Shown here: piece after piece, positions 15,268 to 22,615 of the stretch | Position numbering within the stretch: position 1 is the stretch's first letter | Layout of the letters: each line of letters opens with the position of its first letter | NCBI GenBank assembly: GCA_023460155.1 | Contig: JAEWRF010000092.1 | Span: 1 to 25,456 of the forward strand | Reading direction: 5' to 3' | DNA: 25,456 nucleotides | From: Bacillota bacterium | GTDB lineage: Bacteria; Bacillota; Clostridia; Oscillospirales; Acutalibacteraceae | Notes under the pieces: generated by a model | Told to the model about the DNA's origin: nothing | Seen by the model: the letters and a program-made list of their open reading frames with translations, nothing else | Database searches by the model: none | Translations under genes and position numbers: made by a program

Positions 15268-15990
15268 GTGAAAAAAGCCCTGATTACCGGCGCAGCCCGG
15301 GGGATCGGCCGCGCGGCGGCGGAGACCCTGGCAGCGGACGGATTTACGGTGTACCTCAACTACAGCCGGTCGGAGGATGCGGCGCTCCGGCTTGCGGAAG
15401 CCCTGAACAAAACCTACGGAGACTGCGCGGAAGCGCTGCACGCCGACGTTTCCGACCGGGCGCAGGTGGAAGAAATGTTCCGCCGCGCCGGAGAGGTGGA
15501 CGTGCTGGTGAACAACGCGGGTATCGCCCAGCAGAAGCTGTTTACCGACATTACGGAGGAGGAGTGGGAAACTCTGTTTTCCGTGGACGTCGGCGGCGTT
15601 TTCCGTTGCTGCCAGTGCGCCCTGCCCGGAATGATACGAAGGAAAAGCGGGAAGATTATCAACATTTCCTCCATGTGGGGGCAGGTGGGCGCCTCCTGCG
15701 AGGTGCACTATTCCGCCGCCAAGGCGGCGGTGATCGGGCTGACGAAGGCGCTTGCCAAGGAAGTCGGCCCCTCGAACGTTCAGGTCAACTGCATTGCGCC
15801 CGGCGTCATCGCGACGGAGATGAACGCGGCCCTTTCGGAGGAAACGCTCGCGGAGCTGCGGGAGGAAACCCCGCTTGGGCGAATCGGCACGCCGGAGGAC
15901 ATAGCGGCGGCGATTTCCTTCCTCGCCTCGCCCCGCTCGGATTTCATTACCGGGCAGGTGCTTGGCGTCAGCGGGGGAATGATTATTTAA
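15268..15990 (+). CDS. short-chain dehydrogenase/reductase, FabG-like
   Basis: A 240-residue classical SDR, close to 3-oxoacyl-ACP reductase (FabG) in motif and length. The Rossmann loop is TGAARGIG (7-14). An Asn-Ala-Gly motif (LVNNAGI) lies at 80-86. The catalytic Ser135, Tyr148 and Lys152 are all present (ISSMWGQ; HYSAAKAA). The ending DFITGQVLGVSGGMII is FabG-like. GTG 15268 lies about 8 nt from GGAAGGTGGG. An upstream GTG at 15256 sits within the SD. The gene stands alone, outside any fatty-acid cluster, so a housekeeping FabG role is not certain. It may act on another beta-keto substrate. Confidence 0.88.
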   Translation: MKKALITGAARGIGRAAAETLAADGFTVYLNYSRSEDAALRLAEALNKTYGDCAEALHADVSDRAQVEEMFRRAGEVDVLVNNAGIAQQKLFTDITEEEWETLFSVDVGGVFRCCQCALPGMIRRKSGKIINISSMWGQVGASCEVHYSAAKAAVIGLTKALAKEVGPSNVQVNCIAPGVIATEMNAALSEETLAELREETPLGRIGTPEDIAAAISFLASPRSDFITGQVLGVSGGMII

Positions 15991-16101
15991 TGCCATCCCG
16001 CACCGTTCACATGCGTGTCAACATTGAGATTTGTGAGGTATCGCCCCGAAAAGCCGCGCCGAAAGCGGACAACGCCCTTTGCAGGATGCTTCCTTCAAGC
16101 G

Positions 16102-16131
16102 TTCCCCGTGCGGGGAATCGTCTGATTTTTT
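16102..16131 (+). terminator. probable terminator of the SDR gene
   Basis: TTCCCC (16102-16107) and GGGGAA (16112-16117) form a tight hairpin. A run of six T follows within 14 bases of the stem. Confidence 0.5.
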
Positions 16132-16151
16132 ACTGCAAATTGAAGCAGTGT

Positions 16152-16200
16152 CCGCCGTAGGCGATTTGAAAAGGCGCTCAGCGCCCGCCGTAGGCGATTT
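16152..16200. repeat. 16-bp direct repeat with three small palindromes
   Basis: CCGCCGTAGGCGATTT occurs at 16152-16167 and again at 16185-16200, period 33 bp. Each copy contains the palindrome CGCC-GTA-GGCG. GGCGC-TCA-GCGCC lies between them. The second copy reaches the manA stop codon. Confidence 0.75.
16169..16185 (-). terminator. probable manA terminator
   Basis: Read on the minus strand, GGCGC-TGA-GCGCC is followed by TTTT, 15 bp after the manA stop codon. The stem is short, so termination may be partial. Confidence 0.45.
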
Positions 16201-17171
16201 TAAACATCGGTGAATAGCAGGCGGCAGTTCCCCTTCACCGTGTAAGCACCCATTCCGGCGGGAATAAAGACGCTGTCTCCCTTTCCGAAGGTGAGAAGCG
16301 GCTTTCCCTCGTCGAGAATCATAGCTTCCCCCTCAAGGCACAGCAGGGAGTGAAAGCTGCTTTCGTCTGCAAAAAGGGAAGCCTCCTCGATTTTCATCAT
16401 GCTGGTGCGAAAATATTCGCAGGAACCGAGCAGGCATTTTTCATAGCCGGCAAGGAATTCGGGCTTTCCCTGCGGCCCGGCCGGACGGGCCGGGGGCTCG
16501 CGGCGGGTGACGTCCAGCGCCTGCGAAATGTGCAGGGCGCGCGGCTTTCCGTCCTTTCCGGTCCGGCCGTAGTCGAAGATGCGGTAGGTCAGGTTGGAAT
16601 TCTGCTGAATTTCGGCGATCAGAATCCCGGCGCCGATGGCGTGCAGCGTTCCGGCCTCGATGAAGAAGACGTCGCCCCGGTGGACGGGTACGAGGTTCAG
16701 CACCTCGGGGAGCGTGTTGTCCTCAATCCTGCGGCGGCATTCCTCCTTCGAAACCGGGTGCTTGAAGCCGTAATACAGGCCCGCGCCGGGCTCACAGTCC
16801 GCCACGTACCACATTTCGGTTTTGCCGAAGCCGCCCTCGTGCGTCCGGGCGTATTCGTTGTCGGGGTGAACCTGAATGGAGAGCCAGTCCTTCGCGTCGA
16901 TCAGCTTGATCAGAATGGGGAAGTCGGGGAATTTTTCACAGTCCGTCCCAAGCACGGCGGGGCCCGCCTCCTTCAGGAAGTCGGGAAACGGCATTCCCCG
17001 GTATTTCCCGTTCGCGATGACGGAGGGCCCGTCCGGGTGGCAGGAAAGCTCCCAGCTCTCCGCCAGAATTTCCGAGCTGCTTTTTTTGCCGTATTCCTCC
17101 CGGAGCTTCGTCCCGCCCCAGATATAATCCTTGCAGGCGGGGCTCAGCTTCATGGGGTAGGGCTGTTCCAT
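16200..17171 (-). CDS. manA: mannose-6-phosphate isomerase, class I
   Basis: A 323-residue zinc enzyme that interconverts mannose 6-phosphate and fructose 6-phosphate, feeding mannose use or GDP-mannose synthesis. The zinc ligands of the short Firmicute type are visible: Q100 and H102 (SIQVHPDN), E119 (KTEMWY) and H177 (GTLHAIG). The catalytic Arg region YRIFDYGR (R203) follows. The N-terminal YIWGGTKL and the C-terminal cupin end GDSVFIPAGMGAYTV complete the fold. ATG 17171 follows GAGGAG. The gene is monocistronic and divergent from the reductase gene. The membrane glycosyltransferase at 5993-7165 could in principle use mannose-derived donors, but nothing links the two directly. Confidence 0.95.
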   Translation of the reverse strand: MEQPYPMKLSPACKDYIWGGTKLREEYGKKSSSEILAESWELSCHPDGPSVIANGKYRGMPFPDFLKEAGPAVLGTDCEKFPDFPILIKLIDAKDWLSIQVHPDNEYARTHEGGFGKTEMWYVADCEPGAGLYYGFKHPVSKEECRRRIEDNTLPEVLNLVPVHRGDVFFIEAGTLHAIGAGILIAEIQQNSNLTYRIFDYGRTGKDGKPRALHISQALDVTRREPPARPAGPQGKPEFLAGYEKCLLGSCEYFRTSMMKIEEASLFADESSFHSLLCLEGEAMILDEGKPLLTFGKGDSVFIPAGMGAYTVKGNCRLLFTDV

Positions 17172-17226
17172 ACAATCACTCCTCGATTTTACGTCCGCTC
17201 CGATTTGGCGCCCAATTTATTATTAT

Positions 17227-17243
17227 TTATAGTACACTATAAT
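17227..17243. promoter_or_regulatory. palindrome overlapping divergent -10 elements (manA / reductase)
   Basis: TTATAGT-AC-ACTATAA (17227-17242) is a perfect 7+7 inverted repeat. TATAAT (17238-17243) can serve as the plus-strand -10 and TATAAA (17231-17226) as the minus-strand -10. The -35 elements are weak. It could be a regulator site or just facing promoters. Confidence 0.4.
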
Positions 17244-17303
17244 TCGGAGAAATACACAGAGATTTTGCTGAATTTTAGAAACTCAGGGAAATTTGCACCT
17301 CTG

Positions 17304-17322
17304 TCCGTGACGCGGTCACGGA
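17304..17322 (+). promoter_or_regulatory. 8-bp inverted repeat in the reductase leader
   Basis: TCCGTGAC-GCG-GTCACGGA is perfect and lies 24 bp upstream of the reductase ATG at 17346. It may be an operator or an mRNA hairpin. It has no following T-run, so it is not a terminator. Confidence 0.5.
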
Positions 17323-17345
17323 ACTCCGGATTATACAGGAGTATC

Positions 17346-18239
17346 ATGATCGAAAGAAAGAAGGTGCCGCATATGGCGGACGTTATTATTTTAGGAAAAG
17401 GGCCGGCGGGGATTTCCGCCGCGCTTTACACGGCCAGGGCAAACCTTGACACGCTCGTGATCGGGCGGGACGCGGGCGCGCTGGGAAAGGCGGACCGCAT
17501 CGAAAACTATTACGGGTTTGAGCAGCCCGTCGCCGCGGGGGAACTGCTTAGAAACGGTATTGCGCAGGCGGAGCGCCTCGGAGTGAAAATTCTGGAGGAC
17601 GAGGCCTTGGGTATTTCGTATGACGGCGAGTTTGAGGCGGTTACGCGCGGCGGAGCTTACCGTGCGCCGTTTCTGATTCTGGCGACAGGCGCCGCGCGGA
17701 GCGCGCCGAAGATTCCCGGGCTTAAGGAGTTTGAGGGAAAGGGCGTCAGCTACTGCGCCGTGTGCGACGCTTTTTTCTACCGGAAAAAGGAGGTCGCGGT
17801 GCTCGGCGCGGGGGAATACGCCCTGCACGAGGCGCTGGAGCTGCTTCCGGTCGCGGCGAAAGTGACCGTTCTGACGGACGGCGCTGCTCCCGCGGCGGAA
17901 TTCCCGGAGGAGGTTGCGGTTGAGACGCGGAAGCTTGCGGCAATTGCCGGCGAGGGAACCGTCGGTTCCGTGCGCTTTGCGGACGGCGGAACCCTGCCGG
18001 TTTCCGGCGTGTTCGTCGCGGTCGGCGTCGCAGGAAGCACCGACCTCGCGCGGAAGCTCGGCGCGGAGCTCCGCGGAAATTCCGTCGCCGCGGACGAAAA
18101 CAGGAGGACGAACGTGCCCGGCCTTTACGCGGCAGGCGACTGCACGGGCGGGCTGCTCCAGATCGCGAAGGCGGTCGGGGACGGTGCCGTCGCGGGGACG
18201 GAAGTCATCAAGGAGTTCCGGAAGAGGAAACAGAGTTGA
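17346..18239 (+). CDS. thioredoxin reductase-like flavoprotein, probably NADPH-independent
   Basis: A 297-residue protein of the low-Mr thioredoxin reductase fold. The FAD site is GKGPAGISAALYTARA (18-32), the redox disulfide is C137-AV-C140-D, and the C-terminal FAD motif is GLYAAGDCTGGLLQIAKAVGDG. The domain between them is degenerate and short. GxGxxA survives only as GAGEYAL, the HRRxxxR NADPH-phosphate motif is missing (KVTVLTDGAAPA), and there are 157 residues after the CxxC instead of about 180. This matches ferredoxin-dependent flavin thioredoxin reductases (FFTR) of clostridia better than NADPH enzymes. The start could be ATG 17346 (AGGAG 4 nt away) or ATG 17373. The stop overlaps the mutY start. 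No thioredoxin is adjacent. Confidence 0.85.
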   Translation: MIERKKVPHMADVIILGKGPAGISAALYTARANLDTLVIGRDAGALGKADRIENYYGFEQPVAAGELLRNGIAQAERLGVKILEDEALGISYDGEFEAVTRGGAYRAPFLILATGAARSAPKIPGLKEFEGKGVSYCAVCDAFFYRKKEVAVLGAGEYALHEALELLPVAAKVTVLTDGAAPAAEFPEEVAVETRKLAAIAGEGTVGSVRFADGGTLPVSGVFVAVGVAGSTDLARKLGAELRGNSVAADENRRTNVPGLYAAGDCTGGLLQIAKAVGDGAVAGTEVIKEFRKRKQS

Positions 18240-19312
18240 GCGCGGATTTCCATGAGATTGTAGCGCCTCTCCTTGCGTGGTATGAGAAGAACGCGCGCGA
18301 ACTGCCGTGGAGGGAGGATCACTCCCCCTACCGGGTCTGGGTCTCCGAAATCATGCTGCAGCAGACGCGCGTCGAGGCCGTAAAGCCCTATTTTGAGCGC
18401 TTTGTGCGGGAACTCCCGGATCTCGCCTCGCTCGCCGCGGCGCCGGAGGACAGGCTCCTCAAGCTGTGGGAGGGGCTGGGCTATTACAGCCGGGTTCGGA
18501 ATCTGCAGAAGGCGGCGCGTCTGGTTGTGGAGAACTACGGCGGTCACTTCCCGGAGGAGGCGAAGGAACTGGAAACGCTGCCCGGCATCGGGGAATATAC
18601 GGCCGGAGCGGTCGCGTCCATCGCGTTCGGGAAGCCGGAGCCCGCGGTGGACGGGAATGTCCTGCGGGTTCTCGCTCGCTGGACGTCCGACAGAAGAGAC
18701 ATCGGCGAACCGGGCGTGAAGCGGGAATACCGGGAGGCCCTGCGCACCGTTTACCCGGAGGGGCAGGCCGGCTCGTTTACGCAGGCGCTGATGGAGCTCG
18801 GCGCAATGGTCTGCCTGCCGAACGGGGCTCCTTCGTGCGGCGAGTGCCCGCTCGCGCCGGGCTGCCTCGCCCTGCGGGGCGGGAACCCGGAGGCGTTCCC
18901 CATAAAGAAAGCGCCGGCAAAGCGGAAAACGGAGCGGCGAACGGTGTTCCTGATTCTGAACGGCGGCCGGGCGGCCCTTCGCAGACGCCCGGAAAGCGGA
19001 CTGCTGGCCGGGCTGTGGGAATTTCCGAACGTTTTGGGGAAGCTTTCCGCCGATGAGGCGAAGGGCGTCCTGAAAGAGTGGGGGATCACGGCGGAGCGTT
19101 TGGAAAAGGCTCCGCCGGCGAAGCATGTCTTTTCCCATCTGGAATGGCATATGACGGGGTACCTCGTGTTTGCGTCAAATCGGCCGGAAAAATTTGAATG
19201 GGCGGAGAACCGGGAACTGGAACAGCGGTACGCTCTGCCTGCCGCTCTGAAAACTTACCGGGATTTCTTGCAGGCCCGGTCTGAATATGGTACGATAGAA
19301 ACATTCAAATAA
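18236..19312 (+). CDS. mutY: A/G-specific adenine DNA glycosylase
   Basis: A 358-residue MutY that removes adenine mispaired with 8-oxoguanine. The N-terminal domain has LPWRED..PYRVWVSEIMLQQTRV (catalytic E38), the helix-hairpin-helix LPGIGEYTAGAV, and VDGNVLRV (catalytic D139). The [4Fe-4S] cluster ligands are C193, C201, C204 and C210. The first spacing is seven residues rather than the textbook six. A Nudix-like C-terminal 8-oxoG recognition domain follows (about residues 230-350). The start is TTG 18236, overlapping the reductase stop (TTGA), with AGAGGAAA upstream. Coupling to a thiol reductase may tie it to oxidative damage, which is an inference. Confidence 0.95.
   Translation: MSADFHEIVAPLLAWYEKNARELPWREDHSPYRVWVSEIMLQQTRVEAVKPYFERFVRELPDLASLAAAPEDRLLKLWEGLGYYSRVRNLQKAARLVVENYGGHFPEEAKELETLPGIGEYTAGAVASIAFGKPEPAVDGNVLRVLARWTSDRRDIGEPGVKREYREALRTVYPEGQAGSFTQALMELGAMVCLPNGAPSCGECPLAPGCLALRGGNPEAFPIKKAPAKRKTERRTVFLILNGGRAALRRRPESGLLAGLWEFPNVLGKLSADEAKGVLKEWGITAERLEKAPPAKHVFSHLEWHMTGYLVFASNRPEKFEWAENRELEQRYALPAALKTYRDFLQARSEYGTIETFK
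19268..19296 (+). promoter_or_regulatory. promoter of the EamA transporter, inside the end of mutY
   Basis: TTGCAG (19268-19273), 17 bp, TACGAT (19291-19296) with extended TGG. It gives the transporter its own start despite the 24-bp gap after mutY. Confidence 0.6.
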
Positions 19313-19336
19313 AAACAACCAAAGGGGATTTTTAAG

Positions 19337-20200
19337 ATGGCTTCATCTGCGCGCAGGCAGGCGGTGGGAATGATGGCGGCTTGTTCCACGCTGTGGAGCA
19401 TTGCCGGTATTTTAATCAAGCTGATTCCGTGGAACGCGATGGTAATCGCGGGCGTGCGCAGCCTTCTGGCGGCGGGAGTTATGTATATTTTTCTGCGCCG
19501 TTCGGGCATGAAAATTCGGTGGAACCGGTATTCGGTGATTTCCGCGCTCCTGATGAGTCTGACCATGTTCTCCTTTATTTTTTCCAACAAGCTTACGACG
19601 GCGGCCAACGCCATTGTTCTGGAATACACGTCTCCCGCGTTTATCCTGATTTTCTCCGCCGTGTTTTTTCATCAGAAATTTCACCGCGCCGATTTGATTG
19701 CGGTCATCGCAACCATCTTCGGCATTTCGCTGTTCTTTTTCGATCAGCTTTCGGGCGGGCGTCTGTTCGGCAACTGCGTCGCTATTTTCTCCGGCGTGGT
19801 GGTCGCCTGGCAGTACATTATAAATGGGAAGGCGGACACCGAATCGCGCATGAGCGGGATCCTGATCGGGCATCTCGTGACCGCGGCGATCGGCATCCCA
19901 ATGATTCTGGTTTTCCCGCCCGTTCTCACCTCGACGGCCGTTGGGAGCATGCTGGTGCTCGGCGTTGTGCAGCTCGGCATCCCTTATATTCTCTACGGAC
20001 TGGCGCTCAAAAACTGCCCGCCGCTTGCCTGTTCGCTGGTCGGCGCCATTGAGCCGATGCTGAACCCGGTGTGGGTGTTCCTGCTCGACGGGGAGAAGCC
20101 GGGCGTGTTCCCGCTCATAGGGGCGGTTATCGTGCTGGCGGCGGTCACCGGGTGGTGCGTCTGGCGCGACCGGTTTGTTACGGAGCATTCCAGTAATTAA
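19337..20200 (+). CDS. EamA/DMT-family transporter
   Basis: A 287-residue membrane protein with ten hydrophobic segments in two similar halves, the usual EamA (DUF6) build. The first half reads AACSTLWSIAGILIKLIPWN...GVRSLLAAGVMYI, then TTAANAIVLEYTSPAFILIFSAVF. The second half ends GLALKNCPPLACSLVGAIEPMLNPVWVFLLDGEKPG..LIGAVIVLAAV, the typical EP.x..P.w element. Such proteins export or import small metabolites or amino acids. The substrate cannot be told from sequence. ATG 19337 follows AAAGGGG. The C terminus is short and polar. Confidence 0.9.
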   Translation: MASSARRQAVGMMAACSTLWSIAGILIKLIPWNAMVIAGVRSLLAAGVMYIFLRRSGMKIRWNRYSVISALLMSLTMFSFIFSNKLTTAANAIVLEYTSPAFILIFSAVFFHQKFHRADLIAVIATIFGISLFFFDQLSGGRLFGNCVAIFSGVVVAWQYIINGKADTESRMSGILIGHLVTAAIGIPMILVFPPVLTSTAVGSMLVLGVVQLGIPYILYGLALKNCPPLACSLVGAIEPMLNPVWVFLLDGEKPGVFPLIGAVIVLAAVTGWCVWRDRFVTEHSSN

Positions 20201-20254
20201 TATACATAAGCTCGCCCGGGATCTCGGACGTCCAAAAAAGGAAGGGTGTTTCAT

Positions 20255-21202
20255 ATGAAAACAAGGAAAATCGTAATTATCGGGGCGGGGCACGTCGGCT
20301 CGCACTGCGGGGTCAGCCTGATCACGCAGGGCGTCTGCGACGAGCTCGTCTATATCGACGTGGACGAGGCGAAGGCCAAGGCGCAGGCGCTGGATCTTGA
20401 GGACGCCACCGTCTATCTGCCGCACCACGTGGACGTGCGCACGGGAGATTACAAGGATCTCGCGGACGCCGACATCCTTGTGATGGCCGCAGGCCCGCTT
20501 CCGGACGGGAAGCAGACCCGCATGGATACGCTCGGCGTCACGGTCGAAATCATGAAATCCATTACGGAAAAGATTGCCGCTTCCGGTTTTTCGGGCGTTC
20601 TGGTGAGCATTTCGAACCCCGCCGACGTGATCGCGCACTATCTTCAGGTGAAAGCAGGCCTGCCCGCGAAGCGCGTGATCTCCACCAGCACAACTCTGGA
20701 TTCCGCGCGCCTGAGAAGGGTGATTTCCGAGAGTACGGGCATCGACCAGAAATCCGTTTACGCCTACGTGATGGGCGAGCACGGGGAATCCCAGATGGTG
20801 CCGTGGTCGAGCGCGGCCATCGCGGGCAAACCGCTTTCCGAACTGCGGAAAGAGCAGCCGGAGACCTACGGGAAGCTGGATCTCGGCGCGATGGCGGCCG
20901 CGGCGCGCAAGGGCGGCTGGGATATCCTGTACGGCAAGGGCTCGACGGAGTTCGGCATCGGCACCGCGCTGACCGAGGTCGTCAAGGCCATTCTGCACAA
21001 CGAGCACAAAGTCCTGCCGGTTTCCGTCCTGCTGGAGGGCCAATACGGCCAGAAGGACGTATACGCGAGCGTTCCGGCAATTCTCGGAAAAGACGGAGTG
21101 GAAGGTGTCGTCGAGCTTTCACTCACGCCGGAAGAACTGGAGAAATTCGGCGCTTCCTGCGAAACGATGCGGAAGAATTTCGAGCTTGCCCTGAAAATGT
21201 AA
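20255..21202 (+). CDS. LDH/MDH-family 2-hydroxyacid dehydrogenase, substrate uncertain
   Basis: A 315-residue NAD-dependent dehydrogenase of the lactate/malate family. The NAD site is GAGHVGS (10-16) with D35 after beta-2. The catalytic set is present: loop Arg R89, D149 (STTLDSAR) and H176 (MGEHGES). The specificity residue at dogfish position 102, Gln in LDH and Arg in MDH, is Pro83 here (AGPLPDGKQTR). The loop and SGFSGVLVSISNPADVI resemble L-2-hydroxyisocaproate dehydrogenases. It may therefore act on a larger 2-oxo acid rather than pyruvate. ATG 20255 lies 8 nt from AAGGAAGGG. No separate promoter is evident, so it may be co-transcribed with the transporter. A strong terminator follows. 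Confidence 0.88.
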   Translation: MKTRKIVIIGAGHVGSHCGVSLITQGVCDELVYIDVDEAKAKAQALDLEDATVYLPHHVDVRTGDYKDLADADILVMAAGPLPDGKQTRMDTLGVTVEIMKSITEKIAASGFSGVLVSISNPADVIAHYLQVKAGLPAKRVISTSTTLDSARLRRVISESTGIDQKSVYAYVMGEHGESQMVPWSSAAIAGKPLSELRKEQPETYGKLDLGAMAAAARKGGWDILYGKGSTEFGIGTALTEVVKAILHNEHKVLPVSVLLEGQYGQKDVYASVPAILGKDGVEGVVELSLTPEELEKFGASCETMRKNFELALKM

Positions 21203-21219
21203 GTTTTTCGGCGGGCTGG

Positions 21220-21246
21220 GGCGGGGAGATTTCTCCCCGCCTTTTT
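21220..21246 (+). terminator. terminator after the dehydrogenase gene
   Basis: A perfect stem, GGCGGGGAGA (21220-21229) with TCTCCCCGCC (21232-21241), then TTTTT. Confidence 0.9.
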
Positions 21247-21266
21247 AATCCCCGCCCGCGATCGGG

Positions 21267-21295
21267 TTGTAAAAAAGGCGGGGACAGACTATAAT
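21267..21295 (+). promoter_or_regulatory. sigma-A promoter of the parA-comFB pair
   Basis: TTGTAA (21267-21272), 17 bp, TATAAT (21290-21295). Confidence 0.75.
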
Positions 21296-21344
21296 AATAT
21301 TTTAGGATGGTTTTGAGTTTATTTCGGGAAAGAGGGGGAACGGA

Positions 21345-22106
21345 ATGGCCAGGGTGATTTCCATTTCCAATCAGAAGGGTGGGGTCGGCAAAACTACGAC
21401 GACCTGCTCCCTTGCGGCGGGGCTGAAGCGGCGGGGGTACCGCGTGCTCGCGGTGGACCTTGACCCGCAGGGCAACCTCGGGTTCAGTATCGGGGCGGAT
21501 ACGGAAAACAGCGCGACTATTTACGACGTGCTGAAGGGTGAGGTGAGAACGCAGTTCGCCATTCAGAAAACGCCGTCCATGGACGTCATCATCTCCAGCA
21601 TTCTCCTCAGCGGCATCGAGCTGGAATTTACGAATACAGGCCGGGAATTTCTTCTGCGCGAGGCGTTCAAACCGGTTCTGGAGTCCTACGACTATATCCT
21701 GATCGACACGCCCCCCGCGCTCGGCATCCTGACCATCAACGCGTTCACCGCGTCGGATTCCATCGTGGTTCCGATGCTTTCCGATATTTTCAGCCTGCAG
21801 GGGATCGCGCAGCTCTACGAAACCGTAGAGCGCGTGAAAAAGTACTGCAATCCGCATCTCTCCATCGCCGGAATCCTTCTGACGCGCTACAACCCGCGCA
21901 CGCTTTTGAGCAAGGAGATCCGGGGAACCGCGGAGCTGATCGCGCAGGACCTTCATATCAGCCTGCTTGACAGCTACATCCGCTGCGCCGTTGCGGCCAG
22001 CGAGGCGCAGTCCGTTCAGAAGGACATTTTTTCCTACGCACCCCGCAGCACCGCGGCGAAGGATTACTCCAAGGTCATTGACGAACTGCTTGCAAAGGGG
22101 GTGTGA
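21345..22106 (+). CDS. ParA/Soj-family ATPase
   Basis: A 253-residue cytoplasmic ATPase of chromosomal Soj size. It has the deviant Walker A KGGVGKTTT (11-19), Walker A' VDLDPQGN (37-44), and Walker B ILIDTPPAL with D121. There is no N-terminal helix-turn-helix and no C-terminal amphipathic membrane helix, so it is a type Ib ParA rather than MinD. Such proteins form ATP-dependent gradients on the nucleoid that position a cargo through a partner. No ParB or parS-like repeat is seen nearby. Instead it overlaps a ComFB-domain gene. ATG 21345 follows AGAGGGGG. The chromosomal parAB locus probably lies elsewhere, making this an additional, orphan ParA. Confidence 0.93.
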   Translation: MARVISISNQKGGVGKTTTTCSLAAGLKRRGYRVLAVDLDPQGNLGFSIGADTENSATIYDVLKGEVRTQFAIQKTPSMDVIISSILLSGIELEFTNTGREFLLREAFKPVLESYDYILIDTPPALGILTINAFTASDSIVVPMLSDIFSLQGIAQLYETVERVKKYCNPHLSIAGILLTRYNPRTLLSKEIRGTAELIAQDLHISLLDSYIRCAVAASEAQSVQKDIFSYAPRSTAAKDYSKVIDELLAKGV

Positions 22107-22108
22107 CG

Positions 22109-22576
22109 GTGCCGAGAACCAAAAAGGAAATCGATAAGGAACAGATGTACAAAAAGCTGATGCCCTCTGCCCCGAAGGGAGCGAGAACGCCTCTGGAGGA
22201 CATCGCGCCTGAAAATGCGGCGCCGCTGGAGGAACTCCTGGGGCCGAACGCCGTTGTTTCCCAGCCGCCGAAGCGCACGCTGGAAGCGCGGAAAATCAGC
22301 GTTCCCGCGCTTGAAACTTTTCAGTCCGACGTGGTCAACGCGATGGAAAACTACGTGCTTCAGAAGCTGGACCAGGTGCTTTCGCGATTCCAGTGCTGCC
22401 GGTGCGACCGGTGCAAAAAGGATATTGTGGCGCTTGCGCTGAACAAGCTGCCGCCGAAATACCGTGTGGTTTCGGAGGGGCACCCGCTGCCGGACCTCGA
22501 CCCGCAGACCAGCGCGCAGGTGGTAACGGCGCTGATCCAGGCGGCCATTCAGGTTCGTTCCAGACCCAGACATTAA
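22109..22576 (+). CDS. ComFB-domain protein, partner of the orphan ParA
   Basis: A 155-residue protein. Residues 1-16 are strongly basic (MPRTKKEIDKEQMYKK), about 20-65 are Pro/Ala-rich and likely disordered, and 70-150 are a ComFB domain. Its hallmarks are NAMENYVLQKLDQVL, the Cys cluster CCRCDRCKKD (C96, C97, C99, C102), and IVALALNKLPPKY (106-118). ComFB (late competence) proteins are small helical proteins, and members have been reported to bind cyclic di-nucleotides. The Cys may bind zinc. GTG 22109 is 7 nt from AAAGGGGG. GTG 22103, overlapping the parA stop, is too close to it. It is coupled to parA, so it may be the ParA adaptor or cargo. Confidence 0.85.
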   Translation: MPRTKKEIDKEQMYKKLMPSAPKGARTPLEDIAPENAAPLEELLGPNAVVSQPPKRTLEARKISVPALETFQSDVVNAMENYVLQKLDQVLSRFQCCRCDRCKKDIVALALNKLPPKYRVVSEGHPLPDLDPQTSAQVVTALIQAAIQVRSRPRH

Positions 22577-22615
22577 TTTGGCAATAATAAATACACAGGA
22601 ACGGAGGTTTCTAAC

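Noticed and set aside
16350..17345. Upstream extension of the thioredoxin reductase frame across manA
   Set aside because: The frame is open only by chance on the manA antisense strand. The Rossmann start, SD and promoter place the start at 17346 or 17373.
19412..21043. 543-codon minus-strand frame across the transporter and dehydrogenase
   Set aside because: It spans two clear plus-strand genes with strong motifs and gives low-complexity, family-less sequence.
21345..22576. Chromosomal parAB origin region
   Set aside because: No ParB, parS palindromes, DnaA boxes, or origin-linked genes (rsmG, mnmG, dnaA) are present. The partner is a ComFB-domain protein.
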